The notes under the pieces were generated by a model. It had not been told where the DNA came from. It worked only from the letters and a program-made list of their open reading frames with translations, and searched no databases. Below are positions 1 through 7,628 of a DNA stretch of 64,000 bases, in pieces (the first letter of the stretch is position 1; every line of letters begins with the position of its first letter). Source of the DNA: Bacteroidales bacterium (GTDB taxonomy: Bacteria; Bacteroidota; Bacteroidia; Bacteroidales; Muribaculaceae). Location: positions 1 through 64,000 of the forward strand of contig SUXJ01000013.1 of the NCBI GenBank assembly GCA_015061005.1, written 5' to 3'. Made by a program: the position numbers and the translations under genes.

Positions 1-19
1 AACGACCTATAAACTTACC

Positions 20-36
20 TCATTATCGGGTAATGA
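20..36. other. small inverted repeat at left edge
   Basis: TCATTA and TAATGA flank a 5-nt centre. It lies downstream of the minus-strand operon but has no clear T-run, so I do not call it a terminator. Bases 1-159 otherwise hold no gene I can support. Confidence 0.3.
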
Positions 37-159
37 TTTGAAAACCGTCCGCCCTCATTACCTTTCATTTCCTTGCACTTTTGCATCGGCGAGGCTTTCA
101 TCAAAAGTCTTCATAAGTCATTGAGCATCAGTGCCGCCATCATTATTTCCCCTCATTCG

Positions 160-591
160 TTAGATTTTTCCAGAGATAATATATATCTCTGCGATGATAT
201 TGTAGCCGTCGGCCGTTTCATCGATTTTACGAAGAATTCGGCATTCCAACGTCATGGGGAAGTCGGTAAATATCGGGGCGTTCACGTTTTCTGACTTTGC
301 GACTCTCCAACCTGTCTTTTGAATTTTTTGAGTATCGTTTTTTGCACTGACAATGCCAACAAAGTCTGATGCTACCATTGTCTTTTTAGTGGCAAAGGCC
401 ACGGTAAATTCATTGCAGCGAGCAAGATTCTCGGTAGTGGCGTGCGCGCCCATGCAAATCATGATTTCTTTAGCGTCCCATTGACCGCCCCATGCGGCAT
501 TCATTGCGTTGGGAGTCCCATCATCGTTATATGTGCCGATAATCAATACCGGTTGAGGAACAACCCACGCTTTTTGTCCAAAACTTTTCAT
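160..591 (-). CDS. flavin reductase-like protein, C-terminally shortened
   Basis: The 143-aa product starts like the Bacteroidales flavin reductase (FMN-binding split-barrel) family, with the conserved MNAAWGG region near residue 30 and a FVGIVSA stretch near residue 77. Such proteins bind FMN and act as small redox carriers in the cytoplasm. Family members are, from memory, about 185-190 aa, so roughly the last 45 residues (the VNNTYLxLG-type end) are absent. I looked for them in the other frames of bases 1-160 and did not find a convincing continuation, so this may be a decayed copy. It is the last gene of a minus-strand operon, 17 nt after the flavodoxin-type gene, a common pairing. Confidence 0.7.
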   Translation of the reverse strand: MKSFGQKAWVVPQPVLIIGTYNDDGTPNAMNAAWGGQWDAKEIMICMGAHATTENLARCNEFTVAFATKKTMVASDFVGIVSAKNDTQKIQKTGWRVAKSENVNAPIFTDFPMTLECRILRKIDETADGYNIIAEIYIISGKI

Positions 592-608
592 GAGCGATAG
601 ATGTGTTC

Positions 609-1262
609 TTAGTGTTTGTTGTTAGTTATGAGTTCAGCCATTTGCCGACCGGCGTTGCCGGCCTTTTGCAGGTCTTCCGCCCAATGGGCGTCACGCCATG
701 CATGTTTTGCCTCTTCCGAGAATCCGCCCAATTCATAGCTGTCATATTGCGCCACTTGGCAGGTATTGTAAGCAATAATATGTTGCGGCTCACCAAGTGC
801 CGATGTGATGCACCACTCCATTGAGCCGAAGCCGGTGCTATTGTTACGGTCCGGAGTGCCGTTCATCGTTTCAATCAATACCACCGGCATACGCTTTGGT
901 GCGGTCAAACTGTAGTCGTTGTATGAAAGCCATGGAAATGCCAATCGTTCCAAGAATGCACGCATCTGTCCCGTAATCGTACCGAAGTATATTGGCGAAC
1001 CGAGCACAAGACCATCAGCTTGGGCAATGTCATCCAGAATCGGAGTCAGATTGTCTTTGAACCGGCAAATATTCGAGGCTTTGTCCTTGAGTTTGCAGGC
1101 CATACACGACATACAACCCTTATAGTCGAGGTCATATAACCGCACTGATTTTACTTCAATATCCTTGTGTGCGGATTTTGCGCCTTCGGCAAATTGAAGT
1201 AGTAATTGCGCGGTGTTCTTGTCTTTTCGCGGACCGCCGTCTATGATTATTATCTTTTTCGT
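609..1262 (-). CDS. flavodoxin-type NAD(P)H-dependent oxidoreductase with non-canonical start
   Basis: This is a flavodoxin-fold oxidoreductase of the type with a CMSCMACK cysteine motif and an LGSPIYFGTITGQM flavin-binding loop. The ORF track begins at an internal GTG (1145). The open frame clearly continues upstream through an IIIIDGGPRKDKNTAQ segment, the expected first beta strand and phosphate-binding loop. No ATG, GTG or TTG precedes it; where family members have Met there is ACG (1262-1260), four bases after the stop of the upstream 31-aa gene. I therefore annotate 217 aa from that ACG. Either ACG is used, helped by translational coupling, or the start codon is mutated and the gene is silenced. 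It probably works with the neighbouring flavin reductase. Confidence 0.7.
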   Translation of the reverse strand, partial: TKKIIIIDGGPRKDKNTAQLLLQFAEGAKSAHKDIEVKSVRLYDLDYKGCMSCMACKLKDKASNICRFKDNLTPILDDIAQADGLVLGSPIYFGTITGQMRAFLERLAFPWLSYNDYSLTAPKRMPVVLIETMNGTPDRNNSTGFGSMEWCITSALGEPQHIIAYNTCQVAQYDSYELGGFSEEAKHAWRDAHWAEDLQKAGNAGRQMAELITNNKH

Positions 1263-1266
1263 GGAA

Positions 1267-1362
1267 TTACTGTTTCTTGGGTTTCGGACGCTTCTTGGGC
1301 GAGGGTTTCAGTCGCCCGGCAAGATAGTCCTCCATCTTTTTTTCGAGATAACCGTCAGCCAT
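1267..1362 (-). CDS. 31-aa basic small protein
   Basis: This ORF is too short for the track. It starts ATG one base after the stop of the large upstream gene and reads MADGYLEKKMEDYLAGR followed by a Lys/Pro/Arg-rich tail ending in KKQ. The acidic/amphipathic front and basic tail, the tight spacing on both sides (1 nt and 4 nt) and the typical start argue that it is a real gene in the operon. The opening resembles the first residues of small proteins that accompany flavodoxin/nitroreductase genes in Bacteroidales, but I do not know its function. It may also provide translational coupling for the reductase behind it, which lacks a normal start codon. Confidence 0.6.
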   Translation of the reverse strand: MADGYLEKKMEDYLAGRLKPSPKKRPKPKKQ

Positions 1363-1363
1363 A

Positions 1364-4336
1364 TTATTTTGAGTTAAATGGTTTGGCAACTATTCCGAGT
1401 CCGGTACGTCCGTTTAGAGCTATGGACAATGGTTCGGAAAACTTTACTATTCTGAGATATTTGCTTTCGTATTCCGCGGGCACTGAGTTGAGATAGTCAA
1501 CGTCGTAATGTCCGGAGTTGGTGTCAATGGTAAAATACCCCACTCCGACGCTCGTCAAATTTTGAAAGAAGTGAGTGCCTTGACTTGGCTCTATGCGATA
1601 GCCCGGGAGTGATGACTCCACGATTAAGCGAGCTCCGCTGATATGAGGCCACTTTACGGGAATGCCGAGCGCCGGATCCGATGATCCCCATCGCCCGGGA
1701 CCGATGAGCAAATAGGGCTCGCCGGAGTCAAGATATTTGCGATTGATTTTTTCAATTTCGCGTGCGATTTCGGGGGTGTTTGACGATGAGAATGTCTCGG
1801 GGCGCACGTAGATGATGGTTGAGACGCCCTCAATATTGCCGTTGCCCAAGGCCGTTACGCTTCGCAAAATAGTGCGCTCATCAGGTAGCGAAAGCACATT
1901 TTCATCTCCCATTTCTTTCTTGTCAACGATAGGGCGAATTTGCAGCCAATAGATAGTGCCTGCATTGGCTCCGTCAACGATGCCCGCAAATTCAATTTCA
2001 ACGGGGCGGGCCATCTCTCGCGCTCCGGTTTCAAGCATGAAGTCTGCCGCCTGTGCCAATGGGAACGCGCCGTGGTTCAGCATATTGGCAAAAGTGACAA
2101 CTTTGCGTCCGGGACCTGCGTCTGTGTCGCGAAGCACTTGGTCGTTCACATCAAACGTGCTTACCATGTATTTCATCGCACCGCTTTGTGCCACTTGCTG
2201 CACTCTGAGCGAGCGGAGGTTAAATCCGTCATCGCACGTGAATTGCCTCGGGGCATCGTCGGTCATATCCAAGGCGAGCATTCGAGTTTGAGTGTCGCGC
2301 AGCGCAAGGTCAAGGGTGCTTGTTTGCAAAACCTTGTGAGGATGTTTTGGCGAGAAGCGCAATGCGGTGCCGCCTTCAACGATGGTGCGTCCTAACCCCA
2401 CGGCGACTTGCACCACTCCGTCTTCCGCGCGTTCCTCTCCCAATGGATAATAGTTGAGTGAGCGACCCACTCCGGAAAATGACGGATAATATAAATCAGC
2501 ATGATGTACTCCAACGACTTCTTGGATTATGACGGCCATTTTTTCTTGGTCAATGACGTTGCTCGTAGCCGTCATATACGCTTTGGAATCTTGATAGAAT
2601 ACTGATGCATAGACGCTTTTGACGGCATCGCAAAGCATTTGCAGCGTTTGCTCGCGTTCGTCAATGCGGTTTTGAATCATATAAGTGGCATATACTCCGG
2701 CAAACGGCTGATAATGCGAGTCTTCAAGCAGAGAAGATGAACGCACTGCCAGCGGCTTGTCAACCACGTCGAGCAGTGCCGAAAGGTCATCAACGAGTTG
2801 TTCCGGCAACTTGGCTCCGAGGAATGCTGCGTGAATCTCACAGTCCGGAGCGTCGCTGAGTGCCATGGGATACAGTTCGTTGGTTGCCATGAACTCATCG
2901 AACAAGTCGGTGCAGATTACCACGGTACGAGGAATCATTATATTAACCTCAGTGCCCTCAATGGCCTCGCTCTGTGGTAGTTTTTTGATGATGGAGTCAA
3001 TGAATGCCAAGCCGCGCCCTTTGCCGCCCATCGAGCCCTTGCCGATGCGGGCAAAATTACTGTATCGGTCAAAGCGATCTTTTTGGAAAATGGCAACCAC
3101 ACCGCGATTTTTCATGCGCCGATAGCTGACAATGGCGTCAAGAAAATCAATGCGAGCCTGAGGCACATCGGCAAGCGTGCGCGTGCGATGTTGCTTGATA
3201 ACTTCGGCTATGGGAAACATGGCACGCGAATAGAGCCAACGCGATATATCATTGCGGCGAGCATGATAAAACAGACTCTTATCCGGAATTTCCATCATCT
3301 TATATTGCAAATCCTTGAGCGAAGTGATGCGCATAATCTCTTGACCGGTGTCGGGGTCGCGCATAATGAAGTCGCCAAAGCCGAAGTTTGCGCCGATAGC
3401 ATCGCCGAGATCCACCGGCAGTTTTTGGGAGTTTTTGTCAAGGAAAATGCCGTTAAATGATGCCATCTTATTGCGGTTTTCACTTTCGCTGCTTTCCACT
3501 ATAATCGGCAAATACGGGTCTTTTTCGCGTAAATATGCCGCGAGTTTCAGCCCGGCTTCGGAATCTTTTGCCCCGTTCTTTTTGAAGCTGACATCGGTTA
3601 TAACTCCGAGCATATTCTCTCCGTAGCGCTCATAAAGGCTCACGGCTTCTTCATAGTCACGAGCCAAGATTACCTTCGGGCGACCGCGCATGCGCAGCAT
3701 TTGCTCGTGTTCGTTGAGCGCCTCGGTCGAGAAGTGTTGACTTTGCTTCAGCAAAAATTTGTAAAGATGCGGCAATACTGAGGAATAGAACCTGACGGAA
3801 TCCTCAACGAGCATAATGGTCTGGATGCCTACTTTGTTGATGTCATAGTCCGCATTCATGCGGTCTTCAAGCAACTTGATAATAGCAAGTAGCAACTCCA
3901 TGTTGCCTAACCATGAGAACACATAGTCAACAACCGTCAAATCCTCGTTTTTCAGTCGTCGGCTAACCTCCTTGCTGAACGGGGTGAGCATGACAATGGG
4001 CACTCCGAGATTCATAGCGCGAATGCTGCGTAATCCTATAAATGAATCGGATATATCCGGCCCCGGCATTGCTACGATGAGGTCAAATTTCTTCCCTTTA
4101 AGCAAATTGAGTGCAGCGTGGGTGTCGTTTACTCGGGTAACTCGCGGAGGCGACGATAGATTCAATGAATTATATTCAAAATAGAGTTGCTCCTCAACAC
4201 GACCGTCCTCTTCCATCATGAATGCGTCGTAGGGGGAGGCTATGAGCAACACGTTGTGAATGCGTCGTTGCATCAACTCATTGAAGGCGGTGTCGCGCAG
4301 ATAGAGGCGCGAACCCATGCGGCTTCTGCGTGTCAT
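1364..4336 (-). CDS. two receiver-like domains fused to a PEP/pyruvate-binding (PPDK N-terminal) ATP-grasp domain
   Basis: The 990-aa protein has two response-regulator-like Rossmann domains. The first is at about 20-160 and is degenerate. The second is at about 170-310 and has a LVEDS opening and a candidate phospho-acceptor in GVITDVSF. From about residue 400 it is an ATP-grasp domain like the N-terminal half of PEP synthase/PPDK, with the glycine-rich GSMGGKGRGLAF loop and the SSSLLEDS segment. I see no phosphohistidine swivel domain and no PEP-binding TIM barrel, so it is not a complete PEP synthase. The substrate is unknown. It overlaps the upstream lipoprotein gene by four bases (ATGA), so it should be made together with the DUF6057 and lipoprotein partners. 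Confidence 0.8.
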   Translation of the reverse strand: MTRRSRMGSRLYLRDTAFNELMQRRIHNVLLIASPYDAFMMEEDGRVEEQLYFEYNSLNLSSPPRVTRVNDTHAALNLLKGKKFDLIVAMPGPDISDSFIGLRSIRAMNLGVPIVMLTPFSKEVSRRLKNEDLTVVDYVFSWLGNMELLLAIIKLLEDRMNADYDINKVGIQTIMLVEDSVRFYSSVLPHLYKFLLKQSQHFSTEALNEHEQMLRMRGRPKVILARDYEEAVSLYERYGENMLGVITDVSFKKNGAKDSEAGLKLAAYLREKDPYLPIIVESSESENRNKMASFNGIFLDKNSQKLPVDLGDAIGANFGFGDFIMRDPDTGQEIMRITSLKDLQYKMMEIPDKSLFYHARRNDISRWLYSRAMFPIAEVIKQHRTRTLADVPQARIDFLDAIVSYRRMKNRGVVAIFQKDRFDRYSNFARIGKGSMGGKGRGLAFIDSIIKKLPQSEAIEGTEVNIMIPRTVVICTDLFDEFMATNELYPMALSDAPDCEIHAAFLGAKLPEQLVDDLSALLDVVDKPLAVRSSSLLEDSHYQPFAGVYATYMIQNRIDEREQTLQMLCDAVKSVYASVFYQDSKAYMTATSNVIDQEKMAVIIQEVVGVHHADLYYPSFSGVGRSLNYYPLGEERAEDGVVQVAVGLGRTIVEGGTALRFSPKHPHKVLQTSTLDLALRDTQTRMLALDMTDDAPRQFTCDDGFNLRSLRVQQVAQSGAMKYMVSTFDVNDQVLRDTDAGPGRKVVTFANMLNHGAFPLAQAADFMLETGAREMARPVEIEFAGIVDGANAGTIYWLQIRPIVDKKEMGDENVLSLPDERTILRSVTALGNGNIEGVSTIIYVRPETFSSSNTPEIAREIEKINRKYLDSGEPYLLIGPGRWGSSDPALGIPVKWPHISGARLIVESSLPGYRIEPSQGTHFFQNLTSVGVGYFTIDTNSGHYDVDYLNSVPAEYESKYLRIVKFSEPLSIALNGRTGLGIVAKPFNSK

Positions 4337-5832
4337 GGCAGCAATTGAATTTCGCGTGGTTTCTGTGTTTGGATGGTCTGAATCAGCTCGTCGGCATTGG
4401 AAATCGGCTCGGTAATGAGTTCCGGGATATTATATGTGCGAGTGAATTCATCATAGAAATCGGCCTTTTTTTGTGGCAATACAAAAGGTTTTGACGCCAT
4501 GCCGGTTTCCGAATCAAATGCTGCAATATAGGGGCGAGCCCAATTCCCGTCAAGGCGTTTTGAACTAAACACGAACCATTTGCCGTCGCTGCTCCATGAG
4601 TGATAACTGTCGATTGAATTGGAGTTTACTTCGTTCATTTCCCGCCATGTATTATCTGCAAGATTCATCAGGCAGAGTTGTGATTCGGGATGCCAAACGG
4701 CAAATGTGCCGTAGTCCATACGGCAGAACATGAGCCAACGGCCATCGGGACTGACGCGTGGCACTGTGACCGACTTCCCTTCTTCTGATGCGGCATAAAG
4801 AACGCGCAGATTCTCAAACTCGTGAGTGACGGGGTCGAAATCTATGGCGCAGAGATCATACATCACCGTGGCGGGATTGTCGTGTTTAACATCATAATGC
4901 TTGGCGCGACAGAAATAGATTGTGCGACCGTCGGGCGACCAGTGGGGGAACGTTTCAATGTAATCCGTGCCCATAATGAGCGAATCGCTGTAGGCTTGAT
5001 GGTTATCCACATCGAAGATCAGCAAATCAGCAGCAACGTCAACCACCTCAATCGGCTTTGCTCCGGAGGTGTGAAACAGCTGCCCGACGCTGTTGGCAGA
5101 GTAGGCGATAAACTTGCCATCGCGGCTGAATGACGGGTATGTTGCTCCGTGGTTGGCACCTGCAAAACGCGAATTGAGTTTTTCGACTGTTCCGCCTGAC
5201 GATAGGATAGTGCCACCATATTCCGGCATACCGCGCACGTGGAGCATCATGCCGGTCGTTGGATTATTTGCCGCAAAATTGTGGCAATTGACGCATTGCT
5301 GCTCAAAGTCGCGATTTTCAACTATCGGAGTTTGCTCATAATTGCTGAGGTTGCGTTGATAGATGCCCAAAGTGCTCCATAGTTCATAGCCCGGGTAGAT
5401 TAGGCGATAGACCAAATAGCCGTCAATCGGATTGGGCGAAACGTAGGCCATAACGTCGGTTTTGACTCCCAACCAAGGAGCATCGTCGTCGGCTTTCATC
5501 GCAAAACGAAAATATATCGAGTCACCTTTAGCTTCTTCAAGAAGTTTTGCCCACTGTTTCAGCGGAACTTCGACCTCTCCGTCGTCATCGGAGTGGATAA
5601 TGATTGCCGGCAGTTCCCCTTTGCGACCTATCTCTGTTTGATATTCCTCGGCGTCATCGAGAATCGTGAACGACGGTGCTGCAATATTGGGAGCGAACGT
5701 CACCCCAAGGTAGTCGGGAACAATTTGCGGCACTTCGAGTGTGAGAGCTTGCGGCTCATGGTGTGTAGGCTTGCAGGCGCATAACATTGCCAAAGCAGCT
5801 ACTGACGTTGTGATATGCTTGAGTTTCATCAT
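4333..5832 (-). CDS. lipoprotein with CxxCH motif and WD40/PD40-type beta-propeller repeats
   Basis: The 499-aa product has a lipoprotein signal peptide ending in a lipobox (LCAC, Cys about 20), so it should sit in an envelope membrane facing the periplasm or the surface. Near residue 180 it has QQCVNCHNF, a perfect CxxCH heme c attachment motif. After it come TolB-like repeats such as PSFSRDGKFIAYS, PHWSPDGRTIYF and PRVSPDGRWLMF, which predict a beta-propeller. The family is common in Bacteroidales, but I know of no defined role. The start overlaps the stop of the DUF6057 gene, and its own stop overlaps the next start, so the three genes form one translational unit. Confidence 0.75.
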   Translation of the reverse strand: MMKLKHITTSVAALAMLCACKPTHHEPQALTLEVPQIVPDYLGVTFAPNIAAPSFTILDDAEEYQTEIGRKGELPAIIIHSDDDGEVEVPLKQWAKLLEEAKGDSIYFRFAMKADDDAPWLGVKTDVMAYVSPNPIDGYLVYRLIYPGYELWSTLGIYQRNLSNYEQTPIVENRDFEQQCVNCHNFAANNPTTGMMLHVRGMPEYGGTILSSGGTVEKLNSRFAGANHGATYPSFSRDGKFIAYSANSVGQLFHTSGAKPIEVVDVAADLLIFDVDNHQAYSDSLIMGTDYIETFPHWSPDGRTIYFCRAKHYDVKHDNPATVMYDLCAIDFDPVTHEFENLRVLYAASEEGKSVTVPRVSPDGRWLMFCRMDYGTFAVWHPESQLCLMNLADNTWREMNEVNSNSIDSYHSWSSDGKWFVFSSKRLDGNWARPYIAAFDSETGMASKPFVLPQKKADFYDEFTRTYNIPELITEPISNADELIQTIQTQKPREIQLLP

Positions 5833-7466
5833 TTTGGCTGAATTAAGGGAGTAGCATTGGAAACGTGGCTCAAAGGATCTTCATCGATTAAAATGCTTGG
5901 AGCATATTTGCTTATTTTGCTCGCATAGTACCAATATGATTGCTTTTGAGCAGGCGAGAAATGCGCGTTTTGACCTTTCTTTTGTTCTGCGGTAAATGCG
6001 CGGAAATCTCGGTCCACTTCGTCGGGTATGACATATCCATCGGCTGCAAGACCGGCGCTGCCGAGGTGCATTCTCATCAAGCACAGTGCTTCCCAAAAGT
6101 ATCGCGGCAAGTTTTGCTTGTCAGGGTAATGTCGTTTCAAGTAATAATAAAATCCGCCGACGTTATTGCCCAAAAGCATGGACATCACGGCATATTCCAA
6201 TGCCATTTTATTCGTGGGGTCGTGATAAAGCAAGTAAAAAGCATCTGAGCCAATATTGTTCACGTTGTCAAAGTGAATAATTTCGTCGGGGATATCTGCC
6301 GTGGCATTGTGTAAATCGGGCACATCGCCGGCCTCCAAATACTCTTCGAGTTGATCGGCAACATCGTCATAAAACAGCGTATCTTCCAATGGCGCAATGA
6401 ACTTTTCTGCCTGCTTGGGCTTGCCGGTCTTTATATAATAGCGACTGAGGTTGATCAGATGAGAAGCGGTTTCACCCCAACCGACCAAGGCTTCAAACTC
6501 CCAGTGTATGGCAGTGTTGAGAGCTCCCATGTCTTCATATACGATGCCGCCGTACTCTGCGCGATTGCGGTCGGCATACCAAGGGAAGAATAATGCCTCT
6601 TCACCGAGCGTTTGCGGCAAGTCAAACAATCGGGTAGTCAGTTCGCCTCGATGATAGAGAGCCAGCGAACGAAAATATGCCATCAGATGATTATTGCCCT
6701 TGCGCAGAATTTGATTGCTAATATTCAAAACCTCGTCCCAATCGCGGCGGCGCAGTGCTTGGTCAGCAGTAATCATCAAACGTTCATTTTCTCTCCATTT
6801 GACAACATCTTCGCGAGTCAAGTGCCTTGGTTTTTTGTTTACCTCAATGGTTCTGGGTCCATAATACTGGTTATTCCAAAAGATAATGATTCCGCCGAAA
6901 CCAGCCGTTGCAACCAAAATCCACCACCATCCTTTACCTTTCTGCGGCTTGACATCTGCATATTTGGGTTTGAACTTGATGTTTGGTTGCGGTTTTGCTT
7001 TGCGCCTCCATGTTCTGTATTTCTCCGGTATAAATCTCGAAAAGCTGATGACTGCGAGCCACACGGCAAATACAATTACGGTTATCTTCACCACATTGAC
7101 CGGAAAACTGTCAACGTCCAGTGTTTCATAAAACATCCATCCGGGTAGAATGGCGCTTAGTTGAATCAAGTCGTGCAGTCCCGTAAGCCTTCTGATAATA
7201 GACTGTGACATCAGATAGACTCCAACGAACATGAGTGACCATATCAATGCCCCGAGCCATGTCCAATATCCAAACTGAACGATGAACTCGGTCCACGGAT
7301 GCCAAAATCCGTATTGATGAGCCGACTCGGCAATCCATTCGCTGCTAAAGCGAAATAGATGATGCTGCTCATGGTAGATAATAATATGCTCAAAGCTAAG
7401 CATATACATCAAAAAGAAAGTGACGAGCATAATTCCCGCCATTATCCATTTAACCTGTTTTTTCAT
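5829..7466 (-). CDS. DUF6057-type membrane protein with TPR-like C-terminal region
   Basis: This 545-aa protein has about five predicted hydrophobic helices in its first 210 residues (for example around 8-28, 68-90, 125-150 and 190-205). A basic linker follows, and then a long soluble helical region of the TPR type (LMITADQALRRRDWDEVL, HLINLSRYYIKTGKPKQAEKF). It is the first gene of the minus-strand operon, with a -7 element 24 bp upstream. The arrangement DUF6057 - CxxCH lipoprotein - receiver/ATP-grasp protein suggests a membrane complex, but its activity is unknown to me. Confidence 0.75.
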   Translation of the reverse strand: MKKQVKWIMAGIMLVTFFLMYMLSFEHIIIYHEQHHLFRFSSEWIAESAHQYGFWHPWTEFIVQFGYWTWLGALIWSLMFVGVYLMSQSIIRRLTGLHDLIQLSAILPGWMFYETLDVDSFPVNVVKITVIVFAVWLAVISFSRFIPEKYRTWRRKAKPQPNIKFKPKYADVKPQKGKGWWWILVATAGFGGIIIFWNNQYYGPRTIEVNKKPRHLTREDVVKWRENERLMITADQALRRRDWDEVLNISNQILRKGNNHLMAYFRSLALYHRGELTTRLFDLPQTLGEEALFFPWYADRNRAEYGGIVYEDMGALNTAIHWEFEALVGWGETASHLINLSRYYIKTGKPKQAEKFIAPLEDTLFYDDVADQLEEYLEAGDVPDLHNATADIPDEIIHFDNVNNIGSDAFYLLYHDPTNKMALEYAVMSMLLGNNVGGFYYYLKRHYPDKQNLPRYFWEALCLMRMHLGSAGLAADGYVIPDEVDRDFRAFTAEQKKGQNAHFSPAQKQSYWYYASKISKYAPSILIDEDPLSHVSNATPLIQPK

Positions 7467-7489
7467 AATGTGTCATCTTTTTTATAGCG

Positions 7490-7497
7490 CAAATATA
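7490..7497 (-). promoter_or_regulatory. -7 promoter element of the DUF6057 operon
   Basis: On the minus strand this reads TATATTTG, a perfect match to the Bacteroidetes -7 consensus TAnnTTTG, 23 bases upstream of the ATG at 7466. Confidence 0.6.
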
Positions 7498-7546
7498 CGG
7501 AATTTTTTGCGAAATTTTTTATGCTTCAACGAGAGCGGTATAAGCG

Positions 7547-7564
7547 ATACCCTTCTAAGGGTAT
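7547..7564. promoter_or_regulatory. perfect 8-bp palindrome, possible operator or terminator-like hairpin
   Basis: ATACCCTT and AAGGGTAT are separated by CT and followed by TTTT. It lies between the divergent DUF6057 and rsh genes and overlaps a TATTTTTG -7-like sequence at 7562-7569, so a protein bound here could control either promoter. Confidence 0.4.
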
Positions 7565-7612
7565 TTTTGCTAATTATTACTAAATTTTGTCTGCTAATCA
7601 TTAATTTATTAG

Positions 7613-7620
7613 TAATTTTG
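7613..7620 (+). promoter_or_regulatory. -7 promoter element of rsh operon
   Basis: TAATTTTG lies 8 bases before the rsh ATG, so a transcript from it would be almost leaderless. An alternative TATTTTTG at 7562-7569 would give a leader of about 50 nt. Confidence 0.45.
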
Positions 7621-7628
7621 CATCAGTT

